Assembly: GCF_020181595.1 (NCBI RefSeq)
Contig: NZ_CP084028.1
Location: forward strand, 3,363,601-3,427,600
DNA from: [Mycobacterium] vasticus
GTDB lineage: Bacteria > Actinomycetota > Actinomycetes > Mycobacteriales > Mycobacteriaceae
Direction: 5' to 3'
DNA length: 64,000 bases
Shown: in pieces, positions 28,602 to 37,121 of the stretch
Numbering within the stretch: position 1 is the first letter of the stretch
How the letters are laid out: every line of letters starts with the position of its first letter
The notes under the pieces: model-generated
The model's database searches: none
Seen by the model: only the letters and a program-made list of their open reading frames with translations
Told to the model about the DNA's origin: nothing
Made by a program: the position numbers and the translations under genes

Positions 28602-29897
28602 TCACTGCCCCACCTGCGGTAACTCCTCGGAGGCGATGTCGCACGGGGACCTGGGCGGGTCGGCGACGACCGGCTCGGCTACGGCTGGTGCGGGCTCTGC
28701 TTCGGCGGTTTCCTGGGCTTCACCGGGCTCAGAGGCGGGTTCGGCTACCTCGGCGACGGGCTCCGATTCCGGCTCGGCTTCACTCTCGCCAACGGGGGCA
28801 TCTTCCTCGGGTTCCTCGGGCTCGACCTCGGAATCCTCCTCGGGGCCCTCGGCATCCGCTGGTTCGCCTGCGTGCTCTACATCCCGGGCCAGGTCGGCGC
28901 TCGGTTCATCGAACGGCCCGCCGCTATCGCCGAAAGCGTCGGCCAGCCGCGGGATCAATCCACCCAGGCCGCCGAGCCCGCCCAGACCTCCCGGTAGCCC
29001 TCCCGACGGCAGGCCCCCCAGGTCACCGGGCAGGCCGAGCCCGGACGGTAAGCCGAGGTCGGCGGGCATGTCACCAAGGGGTGGCTCAGACATGGGAGCC
29101 GCGACAGGCGCAGCCGCCGGCACGCCCGGAGCGTCGGCCGGGGGCGCGTCGAGCATTGCGGGAACGTCAGCCACGGCAGCGACACCGGCACGCTCGTCGT
29201 AGGGCACCGCCGGCCCGAGATCACCCGGAACCGCGAACGCCAGGCCCGGCCCGGGATCGACCGCCGACGCCGCCGCGGCGTAGGCCGCCGCCACCCCGTC
29301 GCGCGCGGACCGCACCGCGGACAGCCACTGGCCGCGAACGTCGTTGTCCACGTAGGGAATCACCTGCTTGTCGATGACTTCCCTCGCGTGCTTGTCCCCG
29401 GAGTCCACCCCGTGCGCGGCCGCCAGCCAAGCCGGCCGTTGCGCCCCCACCCGGTCGTCGACGGCCTGCACCGCGGCCACCTTGGTATCGACCAGGCGCC
29501 ACAGCTCGTCACGCAGCACCGCGGCGCCCGCGGCGGCCGCGCGCAGCCGGGCCGTGAGCTGCGCCCCGGCATCGCAGTGCCGGCGCAGGAAATCCACGGC
29601 GGCCTCGGCACCGGGCCCGCGCCATGCCTGCGCCAGTTCGGTGAGCTGCCCTCGCTGCAGACGCAACGCGTCGTCGGCCTCCGCGGCCAGTGCTCCCAGC
29701 GCCGCACAGTCTGCGTCGAGCGCCTGCAGGTCCAGGCCTGATTCGCCGTCGTACATCTGGGCCAGTTGTCCGTCGTAGGCGGCGAGGTCCGGATTCCGGT
29801 ACCCCAGCCGACGACACGCCGACACGTAGGTCTGGGTGTGCGCCACCGCATCTCGCCCCTCGGCCAGTCGGGCTAAGACGTCGTATCGCTGTGCCAC
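28602..29897 (-). CDS. Ala/Pro-rich protein, possible type VII secretion substrate (Rv3439c-like)
   Basis: About 431 residues. The first ~230 residues are helical and Ala-rich (ALDADCAALGALAAEADDAL, then WRGPGAEAAVDFLRRH, a W-x-G-like turn). A Gly/Pro/Leu-rich linker follows (repeats of LGGLPSGGLPGGLGG), then an acidic tail (PEEDSEVEPEEPEED). Position and composition match M. tuberculosis Rv3439c. The GTG at 29897 comes one base after the stop of the EspC-like gene, so the start is set by coupling; the long in-frame extension upstream overlaps that gene in another frame. An EspC/EspA-like pairing with its neighbour is inference. Function unknown. Confidence 0.7.
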   Translation of the reverse strand: MAQRYDVLARLAEGRDAVAHTQTYVSACRRLGYRNPDLAAYDGQLAQMYDGESGLDLQALDADCAALGALAAEADDALRLQRGQLTELAQAWRGPGAEAAVDFLRRHCDAGAQLTARLRAAAAGAAVLRDELWRLVDTKVAAVQAVDDRVGAQRPAWLAAAHGVDSGDKHAREVIDKQVIPYVDNDVRGQWLSAVRSARDGVAAAYAAAASAVDPGPGLAFAVPGDLGPAVPYDERAGVAAVADVPAMLDAPPADAPGVPAAAPVAAPMSEPPLGDMPADLGLPSGLGLPGDLGGLPSGGLPGGLGGLGGLGGLIPRLADAFGDSGGPFDEPSADLARDVEHAGEPADAEGPEEDSEVEPEEPEEDAPVGESEAEPESEPVAEVAEPASEPGEAQETAEAEPAPAVAEPVVADPPRSPCDIASEELPQVGQ

Positions 29898-29898
29898 C

Positions 29899-30201
29899 TC
29901 AACCGAGCCGATCCGCCGCGGACAGCTCGGCGCAGCCGTACCGGGCCGCGCCGGCGCGCAGTGCCGCGGCGACCTCGGCAGCGGCCCGCGACCACCGCGC
30001 CAGCTCCACGGCCCAGGAATCCAGCGAACGCCGCACGGACTCCCCCGCCCCGACATGATCGCGTCCGGCACGGCCGCCGTCGAAAACCAAGCCGCCCAAT
30101 CGGATACGGGTCGCGCCGTCGATGGCGGCCGAAGACGCGTCGAAACCATCGGCCACCGACCGCAGTCCGGCGGCATCCAGATAGACCTGTTGTCGTCCCA
30201 T
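29899..30201 (-). CDS. EspC-like type VII secretion target protein (Rv3440c-like)
   Basis: 100 residues, two predicted helices (LDAAGLRSVADGFDASSAAI and the WAVELARWSRAAAEVAAAL region) and a C-terminal YGCAE, which fits the YxxxD/E export signal of type VII substrates such as EspC (YSEAD). Same place as Rv3440c in M. tuberculosis, between glmM and Rv3439c. It lies a few kilobases from esxT/esxU, so export by ESX-4 is possible but unproven. The ATG follows glmM by 61 bases. Confidence 0.72.
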   Translation of the reverse strand: MGRQQVYLDAAGLRSVADGFDASSAAIDGATRIRLGGLVFDGGRAGRDHVGAGESVRRSLDSWAVELARWSRAAAEVAAALRAGAARYGCAELSAADRLG

Positions 30202-30262
30202 ACCGGTTTGACGGTGCGAACGCTCTTGAGGTTCCCGGCAATCCTGCCGGGCCGGGCGATCT

Positions 30263-31594
30263 CTAGTTCCCGCCGCGAACCGTCTCGGCGACGCCGACCG
30301 CGATCTGGCGTGCGGTGTCCTCGTCAGCGGCTTCCACCATGACCCGAACCAGCTGCTCGGTGCCGGAGGGCCGCAACAGGATTCGCCCGGTGTCGCCGAG
30401 TTCCTCGGAGGCGCGCTGCACCGCGGTACGCACCTGTGGGCGCTGCACCGCGTCGGCCTTGTCGGTCACTTCGACGTTGATCAGCACCTGCGGCAACGTG
30501 CGCATCGCCGAGGCCAGCACGGCCAACGGCGCGCGGGTCTGCGCCATCCGCGCCATCAGACGCAGGCCGGTGATGACACCGTCTCCCGTGGTAGCCAGCT
30601 GCGGCAGCACGATATGCCCGGACTGCTCACCGCCCAGGGTGAAGCCGCCCGCCCGCAGCTGCTCCAAGACGTAGCGGTCGCCGACGTCGGTGGTGTGCAC
30701 GGCGACGCCGGCCTCCCGCATGGCCAGGTGCAGGCCGAGGTTGCTCATCACCGTGGTGACCAGGGTGTCGTCGGCCAGCTCACCGGCGTCACGCATCGCC
30801 AGGGCCAGCACCACCATGATGGCGTCGCCGTCGATCACCTGACCGGCGGCGTCCACGGCCAGGCAGCGGTCGGCGTCGCCGTCGTGCGCCAGACCGAGGT
30901 CGGCGCCGTGCGCGAGCACCGCGGCGCTCAACGGCTCAAGATGGGTGGACCCGCAGCCGTCGTTGATGTTGAGCCCGTCGGGGTCGGCGTTGATCGCGAT
31001 CACGGTGGCGCCGGCAGCCCGGTAGGCCCGCGGCGCCGCTTCCGAAGCCGCGCCGTGCGCGCAGTCCACCACCACGGTCAGGCCATCGAGGCGAGTGCGA
31101 GTGGATTCGCCGAGGTGGCGCAGGTAGCAGTCCAGGGCGTCCTTGGCGTCGACCACCCGGCCCAGCCCGTCACCGATCGGGCGCAGCCCGGGGCCGGCAG
31201 CCACCAGATCCTCGATCTGGTCCTCGGTGGCGTCGTCGAGCTTGTGGCCGCCGGGACCGAAGAACTTGATGCCGTTGTCGGGCATCGGATTGTGCGACGC
31301 GGAGATCATCACCCCGAAGGCGGCCTCATACGCGCCGGTCAGGTAGGCCACCGCCGGTGTCGGGAGGACGCCGGCGCGCAGCACGTCGACGCCCTGGCTG
31401 GTGAGCCCGGCGATGACCGCGGCCTCGAGCATCTCGCCGCTGGCGCGCGGGTCACGGCCCACCACGGCCACCCGGCGGTCGGCGCCCTGCGTCAGCCGTT
31501 GCGCCGCGGCGCTGCCCAGCGCCATGGCCAGTTCCGCGGTCAGTTCGCGGTTGGCGACCCCACGGACGCCGTCAGTGCCGAAAAGTCGACCCAT
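30263..31594 (-). CDS. glmM: Phosphoglucosamine mutase GlmM
   Basis: 443 residues. It converts glucosamine-6-phosphate to glucosamine-1-phosphate, directly after Glm[16 protein letters not shown] is the family N-terminus; the phosphoserine loop [12 protein letters not shown] has Ser100; the Mg2+ loop DGDADR and the sugar loop GGEQSGHI are present; and [15 protein letters not shown] is the C-terminal phosphate-binding site. Downstream of rplM-rpsI on the same strand, with one copy of a dispersed palindromic repeat between. Confidence 0.97.
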   Translation of the reverse strand: MGRLFGTDGVRGVANRELTAELAMALGSAAAQRLTQGADRRVAVVGRDPRASGEMLEAAVIAGLTSQGVDVLRAGVLPTPAVAYLTGAYEAAFGVMISASHNPMPDNGIKFFGPGGHKLDDATEDQIEDLVAAGPGLRPIGDGLGRVVDAKDALDCYLRHLGESTRTRLDGLTVVVDCAHGAASEAAPRAYRAAGATVIAINADPDGLNINDGCGSTHLEPLSAAVLAHGADLGLAHDGDADRCLAVDAAGQVIDGDAIMVVLALAMRDAGELADDTLVTTVMSNLGLHLAMREAGVAVHTTDVGDRYVLEQLRAGGFTLGGEQSGHIVLPQLATTGDGVITGLRLMARMAQTRAPLAVLASAMRTLPQVLINVEVTDKADAVQRPQVRTAVQRASEELGDTGRILLRPSGTEQLVRVMVEAADEDTARQIAVGVAETVRGGN

Positions 31595-31608
31595 GCCTAT
31601 CCTTTATC

Positions 31609-31674
31609 CCCGCGAGCGTGCGCAGTTGTACGACGACACGCCGGTACATGCGTACAACTGCGCACTCTCGCGGC
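31609..31674. repeat. Dispersed ~65-bp palindromic repeat, copy A
   Basis: GCGAGCGTGCGCAGTTGTAC at the left pairs imperfectly with GTACAACTGCGCACTCTCGC at the right around a core with ACACGCCG. Lies between rpsI and glmM. Related copies at 34353-34418 (reverse orientation) and 48948-49012. Could fold into a long hairpin in RNA. Confidence 0.7.
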
Positions 31675-31688
31675 TGGAAGGTGATCGA

Positions 31689-32201
31689 TCAGCGCTTGCT
31701 GTACTGCGGCGCCTTGCGGGCCTTCTTCAGACCGTACTTCTTGCGCTCGGTGGCCCGCGGGTCACGAGTCAGGAAGCCGGCCTTCTTCAGCGCCGGACGG
31801 TCTTCGGGCTGCACCAGGATCAGCGCGCGGGCCAGCGCCAGACGCAGCGCACCGGCCTGGCCGGAGGGGCCACCGCCGTCGAGGTGCGCGTAGACGTCGA
31901 AGCTGTCCACCCGGTCCACGGTCACCAGCGGAGCCTTGATCAGCTGCTGGTGCACCTTGTTCGGGAAGTAGGCCTCCAGGGTGCGGCCGTCCAGGTTGAA
32001 CTTGCCGGTGCCGGGCACCAGGCGCACCCGCACCACGGCCTCCTTGCGGCGGCCGACGGTCTGGATGGGACGGCCCAGGTCGAGCGGCTCGTAGGCCGGC
32101 GCGGCCTCGGCGTGCACCTCGACGGTCTCGTCGACCACTGGGGCCTCGACGACCTCGGGGGTCACGGTGTTCTCGGTTTCTTCGATTGCCGTCTCGGTCA
32201 T
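31689..32201 (-). CDS. rpsI: 30S ribosomal protein S9
   Basis: 170 residues. The S9 core begins at about residue 45 ([22 protein letters not shown]) and ends with the basic tail [14 protein letters not shown] that reaches the decoding site. It has an acidic N-terminal extension ([20 protein letters not shown]), longer than the one in M. tuberculosis (151 residues). The ATG overlaps the rplM stop (ATGA), showing coupling. Confidence 0.97.
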   Translation of the reverse strand: MTETAIEETENTVTPEVVEAPVVDETVEVHAEAAPAYEPLDLGRPIQTVGRRKEAVVRVRLVPGTGKFNLDGRTLEAYFPNKVHQQLIKAPLVTVDRVDSFDVYAHLDGGGPSGQAGALRLALARALILVQPEDRPALKKAGFLTRDPRATERKKYGLKKARKAPQYSKR

Positions 32202-32641
32202 TGCGCCACCTGCTTGATTTCGTACGGAGTCGGCTGCTGAGCGGTGTGCGGGTGCACCGGCCCGGCGTAGACGTGCAGCTTCTTCTGGATCTGACGACCC
32301 AGCTTGGTGTGCGGGATCATCCCGAGGATCGCCTTCTCCACGACACGGTCGGGACGGGTCTCCATCAGGTCACCGATGCTGCGCTTGCGCAGCCCGCCCG
32401 GGTAGCCCGAGTGACGGTAAGCCATCTTCTTCTGCAGTTTGTCGCCGCTGATGGCGACCTTGTCGGCGTTGATGATGATGACGAAGTCACCGCCGTCAAC
32501 GTTCGGCGCGAATGTCGGCTTGTGCTTGCCGCGCAGCAGGTTTGCTGCCGCAACGGCGAGCCGGCCGAGCACCACGTCGGTGGCGTCGATGACATACCAC
32601 GAACGTGTGGTGTCACCCGCCTTCGGCGCATAGGTGGGCAC
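32198..32641 (-). CDS. rplM: 50S ribosomal protein L13
   Basis: 147 residues, standard for actinobacteria. [19 protein letters not shown] begins the protein; [12 protein letters not shown] and HSGYPGGL are L13 motifs; it ends in [13 protein letters not shown]. The start is GTG 32641, preceded by AGAGG at eight bases; the long in-frame extension upstream is not L13. A consensus-type promoter lies at 32800-32829. The ART/immunity-like pair sits immediately upstream, where M. tuberculosis has esxT. Confidence 0.97.
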   Translation of the reverse strand: MPTYAPKAGDTTRSWYVIDATDVVLGRLAVAAANLLRGKHKPTFAPNVDGGDFVIIINADKVAISGDKLQKKMAYRHSGYPGGLRKRSIGDLMETRPDRVVEKAILGMIPHTKLGRQIQKKLHVYAGPVHPHTAQQPTPYEIKQVAQ

Positions 32642-32799
32642 AGCGCTTACCTCTTCTTTTAATCTCGAGCCGGGTGGTCCCGGTTCTTGCGGATCCCGGT
32701 GCGAGCCGGGTGCCGGTCTGACGTGGACGGGATGCTCCTCGGCGACCGACAGTGACCCGAGAACCCGCTGTGCCATCAGGCACTGCACGCCAACGGTGC

Positions 32800-32829
32800 A
32801 GCTTACCGGGGGTGATCCGCGCAGGTCAA
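32800..32829 (-). promoter_or_regulatory. Probable SigA-type promoter of rplM-rpsI
   Basis: On the minus strand TTGACC is followed after 18 bases by TAAGCT, a good match to TTGACA and TANNNT. It is about 160 bases before the rplM GTG and lies downstream of the small gene ending at 32853, so rplM-rpsI can be transcribed independently of esxUT and the inserted pair. Confidence 0.6.
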
Positions 32830-32852
32830 AACGGGGGACGCGCGCCAGAGCG

Positions 32853-33056
32853 CTACCGGGCGGCGGCGTCGAGGAAACGCCAGATATCGGCGTCGGTCAG
32901 ACCGGCTTCGCGTTCGGCGTCCTGCAGGGGGAGTCGGTATCCGCGCCGAGTCCAGAGGTATTCACGATGTTTGGCGAGCACCGACAAGTCGGTGACCAGT
33001 TCGGTCCCAAGAACATCGTCATCGAGCGCGCTCATGATCGCTTCATTCACCTCCAT
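32853..33056 (-). CDS. Small acidic protein, candidate immunity protein for the ADP-ribosyltransferase
   Basis: 67 residues from ATG 33056 ([17 protein letters not shown]), acidic overall, mostly helical by eye ([32 protein letters not shown]). Its ATG overlaps the stop of the ADP-ribosyltransferase gene by one base (TGATG), so the two are translated together. That arrangement, the small size and the acidic charge are typical of toxin-immunity pairs. No family was recognised, and no counterpart between esxT and rplM is known to me in M. tuberculosis. A longer in-frame start at 33131 would overlap the toxin gene and is rejected. Confidence 0.65.
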   Translation of the reverse strand: MEVNEAIMSALDDDVLGTELVTDLSVLAKHREYLWTRRGYRLPLQDAEREAGLTDADIWRFLDAAAR

Positions 33057-33634
33057 CACGGAAGAATTTCCAGGGTGGCTGTCCACACACCAATGGTCCG
33101 AGCGTACGCCGGATCTCGCAGGACATACCACAGTCCGCGGCCCAGCAACACTTCGCCTTGATCTGGAAATTTCGAGATGTCTTCGATAGCAGCGGCCGGG
33201 GTTCCCAGTGGAACAAACAGTGTCAGCCGAACCGGCCTTGCGGATTCCTTCACTCTGCCGCCGGCAGCAAACCTGGTTGTTGACAGGAAGCCTCGCTCAA
33301 CACGGTCCTTGTGGGCAATTTTCACAAGGTCCTCGCCTCGCACGATGTGGAACGCTTCGCGCATATCGATCGTGCGAATGAGCTCCGTGTCCCGGGCCAG
33401 GGGATTCGCTGACAGGACCACATCGATGTCCCTAACTTGCGCCGCTACCCACAGATCGGCAGGCTGCTGCCCGCGTCGTAACCACTGATTGATCCGCAGG
33501 TGGCCGCTGCCGGTGTAATCCACCAGCGACTGGCGATATCGGCCTGTCAGAGCCCCGACGTGCGCGCGGCTCGTCGTCAACCACTGCTGGTCCGGGCCGG
33601 TGTGGCCCCGTCGGCTCTCCTCCATCGGGGCCAC
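33056..33634 (-). CDS. ADP-ribosyltransferase-domain protein, candidate ESX-4-linked toxin
   Basis: 192 residues. The signature of ADP-ribosylating toxins is present in order: LVDYTGSGHLRINQWLR (residues 37-53, the Tyr/Asn/Arg block), HIVRG with Arg99 for NAD, FLSTT (Ser118-Thr120, the STS-like motif), and FPDQGEVLL with Gln159-x-Glu161 at the usual place of the catalytic ExE/QxE. QxE is found in C3-type enzymes; the target here is unknown. No signal peptide is seen. The gene follows esxT by 24 bases in the same reading frame and is coupled to a small acidic gene. The start is uncertain: GTG 33634, or ATG 33625; AAGGAG overlapping the esxT stop is 20 bases away. Family calls rest on motifs read by eye. 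Confidence 0.78.
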   Translation of the reverse strand: MAPMEESRRGHTGPDQQWLTTSRAHVGALTGRYRQSLVDYTGSGHLRINQWLRRGQQPADLWVAAQVRDIDVVLSANPLARDTELIRTIDMREAFHIVRGEDLVKIAHKDRVERGFLSTTRFAAGGRVKESARPVRLTLFVPLGTPAAAIEDISKFPDQGEVLLGRGLWYVLRDPAYARTIGVWTATLEILP

Positions 33635-33658
33635 ACCGTGTTCGGGGGTGGTCTCTCC

Positions 33659-33955
33659 TTACCTCCCCCAAGCTCCCGCGGCCCGCCGGTCGGCATCGGC
33701 GACGTCGGCGGCGCCGTCGCGCACCGCAGCGCCCAGGTCGAACAGGATCTGGTTGAGCGCGCTGACGGCGTGCTGCCATCGCAGCTGTTCAGCGTGGTAG
33801 GCACCGGCCGCCTCCCGGGTCCACACCTGTTGCAGTGGCGCGATCTGGGACTGCAACTGCTCCAGTGCACCGTTGAGCCGGGCGGCCGTGGAGTGGATCT
33901 CCTGACGGACGGCGTACTCGATCTCATCGAAGTTGTACGACAGGGCCGCATCCAT
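33659..33955 (-). CDS. esxT: WXG100-family protein EsxT
   Basis: 98 residues, clearly orthologous to Rv3444c (LSYNFDEIEYAVRQEIHSTA, APLQQVWTREAAGAYHAEQL, ADRRAAGAW). Two helices with a turn at W-T-R, so the canonical WxG glycine is Arg, as in the M. tuberculosis protein. It is expected to form a heterodimer with EsxU and to pass through ESX-4. It starts 10 bases after esxU. It is followed, in the same frame, by the ADP-ribosyltransferase gene. Confidence 0.95.
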   Translation of the reverse strand: MDAALSYNFDEIEYAVRQEIHSTAARLNGALEQLQSQIAPLQQVWTREAAGAYHAEQLRWQHAVSALNQILFDLGAAVRDGAADVADADRRAAGAWGR

Positions 33956-33965
33956 GGCCGGCCCC

Positions 33966-34283
33966 TCAGATTCCGTCGCCGGCGGCGGCGATGTGGCGCG
34001 AATGGGTCTCGGCTACCTCGCGCAACACGCGCTCGTTGAGGCGAATGGTCCCGGCGATGCGTTGTAGCGCGTGGTGCAGGCTCAACGATTCGGCGTTCCA
34101 GCGGTCGAGCACGTCCTGGAACCGGGCGGCAGCGATCCCCGACCAGACCGACGGCGGCACGGCGCGCATCCGGCCGACGAACGCCTGCAGCATGCCCCGA
34201 ATCTCCTCGTTGCGGGCGTCGGTGGCCGCCGCAACGGCGCGCATCACCTCGAAGTCGGCACTGAGTGTGGTGGATGTGGTCAC
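33966..34283 (-). CDS. esxU: WXG100-family protein EsxU
   Basis: 105 residues from GTG 34283, which matches the length of Rv3445c. [34 protein letters not shown] (the WxG turn, W-S-G) and [14 protein letters not shown] are conserved. GGGGGAG lies just before the start with a short spacer. It is the first gene of esxU-esxT-ADP-ribosyltransferase-small acidic gene. The neighbour that would normally lie upstream (Rv3446c-like) is 5 kb away, separated by module 4. Confidence 0.94.
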   Translation of the reverse strand: MTTSTTLSADFEVMRAVAAATDARNEEIRGMLQAFVGRMRAVPPSVWSGIAAARFQDVLDRWNAESLSLHHALQRIAGTIRLNERVLREVAETHSRHIAAAGDGI

Positions 34284-34352
34284 GGCTCCCCCATATCGTT
34301 TGGTGGCTGATACGAGGTTCGACGGCGACGGGGCGGGTCCGGTTCCCTCCGG

Positions 34353-34418
34353 TGGCGAGCGTGCGCAGATGCACGATTTTGCGCGGCGTGTTGGGTACAG
34401 ACCCGCACGCTCGCGGTA
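34353..34418. repeat. Dispersed ~65-bp palindromic repeat, copy B
   Basis: GCGAGCGTGCGCAG and CCGCACGCTCGCGG are the ends, with GGCGTGTTGGGTAC inside; its reverse complement aligns with copy A through CCGCGAGCGTGC and ACACGCCG. Lies between esxU and the module 4 PGRS gene. Confidence 0.65.
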
Positions 34419-34441
34419 AAGAGGACAGCCCAAAAACGACA

Positions 34442-34474
34442 CGGTCGCCGGGCCCGTAAGGGACCCGGCGACCG
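34442..34474 (-). terminator. Hairpin after PGRS gene 4
   Basis: Arms CGGTCGCCGGG (34442-34452) and CCCGGCGACCG (34464-34474) pair perfectly over 11 bp around an 11-base loop, 18 bases after the PGRS stop. The stem resembles the hairpin after PGRS gene 3. It would keep module 4 transcripts out of esxU. Confidence 0.62.
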
Positions 34475-34492
34475 CGCCGAGGGGTATTGAGG

Positions 34493-37063
34493 CTAGCCGG
34501 GGTTGCCCGGGTTGCCCGGGTTGCCGGTCGCCCCGACGGGGTCTCCGGCGCCACCGGGGGCACCGACTCCGGCAGAACCAGCGGCGCCACCTGCGCCCAC
34601 CGAACCCGCGGTGCCGTTACCGGCGCCGCCGTGTCCGGCCGTGCCAGCTGCGCCTCCGGCCGCGCCATTGCCACCGTTGCCACCGTCACCGCCGGCCAGG
34701 CCCGCGCCGGTGTCGGGGTCGATGCCACCGGGACCGCCGTTACCCCCGGCACCGCCGTTGCCGCCCTTGCCGCCGTTGCCGGCGTTGCCGCCGACACCGC
34801 TCTCCGAGCTGCCGCCGTTGCCGCCCTGGCCACCCACGGCGGCATTACCGCCGTCGCCACCATCGCCGCCGGGCGTCTTGCCGGGGGCACCGGTGAGCGG
34901 GTTGTTACCGGTCGAGCCGGGTGCACCGCTGGGGCCGTTGCCGCCGACACCGCCGGTTCCGCCGTTGCCGCCGTTGACATTGCCGGCACCATTACCGCCG
35001 TTGCCGCCGGTACCGCCGACGGCGGCGACGCCGGTGCCGTGGGCGTTGCCGCCCGATGCGCCTCTGCCGCCATCACCGGCATGGCTGGGCCCGATGCCGA
35101 GGGTGTTGGTGGGGGTTTCAACGCCGCCGCTGTTGCCACCGTTGCCGCCGTTACCGCCGGCGCCAGCAGCAGCATTGGTGGTCGTACCGCCGTAGCCGCC
35201 GGTGCCGCCGTTGCCGCCGGACGCGGTGCCGTTACCACCGTTACCACCGTTCCCACCGGTACCGCCAGCACCGCCGTTGCCGCTAGCAAAATTATCGGTG
35301 TAGCCGCCGTTGCCGCCGTTGCCGCCGATGCTGACCACGCCGGGGCCGGTCGCGCCGTTGGCGCCGTTTCCGCCCTGACCGCCGTCGCCGCCGCTGCCGA
35401 TCCCGGTAACGGTGAGCCCGTTGACGGTGGTCGAGCCGCCGCCCCCGCCGGCTCCGCCGTTGCCGCCGATGCTCCAGATGACGCCGTCGGCGTCCTTCCA
35501 GCCGGTGGCGACCCCACCGTCGGCCCCGTTGCCGCCGTTTCCGCCGTCGATGCCGCGAGCGCCGTTACCGCCGCCGCCACCGTCGCCACCCTTGTAGGTG
35601 CCGGAGCCGCCGGCGGCGCCGTCGGTGCTCTGGCCGGCGGTCTGGCCGCCACCCCCGCCGCCGCCGTAGCCGCCTCGCCCGCCGATGGTCTTGATGGTGT
35701 TGTCCGTGGAGGCGCCGTTGCCGCCGACGCCGGCCTTCCCGGCGGCGCCGCCGGTACCGGTCTCAGTGTCCCCACCCTGGCCGCCGGAGCCGCCGTTGCC
35801 GGCGGTGCCGGTTACCCCGGCCGCGCCGGTGGCGGCACCGCCGACCCCGCCGTTGCCGCCGGTGCCGCCGGTGTTGTCACCGAGGGACGCACCGCCGCTG
35901 CCACCCCAGGCCCCAGCGTTGCCGCCGTTGATGCCGGAGCCGCCGTCACCGCTGTTGCCGCCGGCGCCACCGGTGGACCCGGCGCCGCCGTCACCGCCGA
36001 TGCCGCCCATGCCGCCGTTACCGATGAAGTGGCCGTTGGCGTCGGTGGCCGCCTCGCCGCCGGCGCCGCCATTGCCGCCGTCGCCGCCGTCGCCGACCTG
36101 GCCGGCGCCACCGTAGACCGGGGCGCCGTAGAAGTGGGAACCGCGGGCACCACCCAGGCCGCCCATACCGCCGCGGCCACCGACGCCACCGGCCAGCCCG
36201 TCGGTGTCACCGGTCGCACCGTTACCACCATCGCCGGCGGCGCCGCCGGCGCCGCCCTTGCCGCCGTTGCCGAGCAGGTAACCGCTGACCCCGCCGGCGC
36301 CACCGTTGCCTCCCTGGCCCCCGCTCATACCCGTGCCGGTGACATTCTGGGTGCCGTCCATTCCGGTGCCGCCGGTGCCGCCTGCGCCGCCGTTGCCGAA
36401 CATCCAGGCCATCGCCGCACCGCCATCGCCGCCGGCGCCACCGAAGCCGCCCGCCGCAGTCGCCACGCCGCCGGCTCCGCCGTCACCGCCGTGGCCCATC
36501 CACACGCCACCGATGCCACCGTCACCGCCGGCCGCACCCGCACCGCCGTCACCGCCGGCACCGCCGTTGCCGAAGCCGATCGCGTTACCGCCGTTGCCGC
36601 CGGCCACCCCAGCCACATCGCTGTCCCAGCAGGCCCCGCCGTCACCGAACCACAGGCCGCCGTGGCCGCCATCGACGGACTCCGCGGTGCCATCGGCACC
36701 GTCACCGATCAGGTACTGCCCGGCCATGGTGTTGATCGCGCCGTTGACCATCTCACCGAGATCACTGTTGATCCACGCTTCGGTCACCATGTGCATCGGC
36801 GAGTAGAACAACTGATCAAACAAGTTGACGGCGTTGAAGTCGCCCATCAGGCCGGACAGGTCGAACGCCTCAGCCGAGCCGGAAACATCAACGTCAGCGG
36901 CCGGGACCATCCAGTCGAGACTGAACAGGTCCTCGAAGAAGTCGGCCTGGGCGGCGGGCGCCGGCGCCAACGGCGTCACACCGAACGCCAGGAACGCTGC
37001 CACGGTGCTGCCGGCACCGATCATCCGGTTACGGTGCCGCGATGCGGCCTTGCTGTGAGTCAT
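34493..37063 (-). CDS. PGRS repeat protein with signal peptide and no PE domain, module 4
   Basis: About 856 residues, the shortest of the four. [13 protein letters not shown] start; signal peptide [21 protein letters not shown]-terminal domain with [33 protein letters not shown] and [12 protein letters not shown]; then [12 protein letters not shown] (note a Cys in place of Gly) and ~700 residues of repeats ending in [10 protein letters not shown], a collagen-like tail. ATG 37063 follows GAGAGGTATTCGCAC; a 40-codon in-frame extension upstream is not conserved. It sits within the ESX-4 locus, between esxU and the Rv3446c-like gene. Confidence 0.85.
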   Translation of the reverse strand: MTHSKAASRHRNRMIGAGSTVAAFLAFGVTPLAPAPAAQADFFEDLFSLDWMVPAADVDVSGSAEAFDLSGLMGDFNAVNLFDQLFYSPMHMVTEAWINSDLGEMVNGAINTMAGQYLIGDGADGTAESVDGGHGGLWFGDGGACWDSDVAGVAGGNGGNAIGFGNGGAGGDGGAGAAGGDGGIGGVWMGHGGDGGAGGVATAAGGFGGAGGDGGAAMAWMFGNGGAGGTGGTGMDGTQNVTGTGMSGGQGGNGGAGGVSGYLLGNGGKGGAGGAAGDGGNGATGDTDGLAGGVGGRGGMGGLGGARGSHFYGAPVYGGAGQVGDGGDGGNGGAGGEAATDANGHFIGNGGMGGIGGDGGAGSTGGAGGNSGDGGSGINGGNAGAWGGSGGASLGDNTGGTGGNGGVGGAATGAAGVTGTAGNGGSGGQGGDTETGTGGAAGKAGVGGNGASTDNTIKTIGGRGGYGGGGGGGQTAGQSTDGAAGGSGTYKGGDGGGGGNGARGIDGGNGGNGADGGVATGWKDADGVIWSIGGNGGAGGGGGSTTVNGLTVTGIGSGGDGGQGGNGANGATGPGVVSIGGNGGNGGYTDNFASGNGGAGGTGGNGGNGGNGTASGGNGGTGGYGGTTTNAAAGAGGNGGNGGNSGGVETPTNTLGIGPSHAGDGGRGASGGNAHGTGVAAVGGTGGNGGNGAGNVNGGNGGTGGVGGNGPSGAPGSTGNNPLTGAPGKTPGGDGGDGGNAAVGGQGGNGGSSESGVGGNAGNGGKGGNGGAGGNGGPGGIDPDTGAGLAGGDGGNGGNGAAGGAAGTAGHGGAGNGTAGSVGAGGAAGSAGVGAPGGAGDPVGATGNPGNPGNPG

Positions 37064-37080
37064 GTGCGAATACCTCTCGT
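37064..37080 (-). promoter_or_regulatory. Conserved PGRS leader, module 4
   Basis: ACGAGAGGTATTCGCAC directly precedes the ATG; the same GAGAGGT-TTCGCA pattern is found in modules 1-3. Confidence 0.6.
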
Positions 37081-37121
37081 ATGAAAGTCGGTCGGGGGTA
37101 ACAGGTTTCGTTCTGGCGCGG

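Noticed and set aside
33577..35775. 732-residue minus-strand frame spanning esxU, esxT and the PGRS end
   Set aside because: Wrong frame for all three real genes; low-complexity Ala/Pro/Thr product.
6248..37063. Tandem repeats as CRISPR arrays
   Set aside because: The repeats are codon-periodic, have no unique spacers and encode Gly-rich protein; no cas genes in the window.
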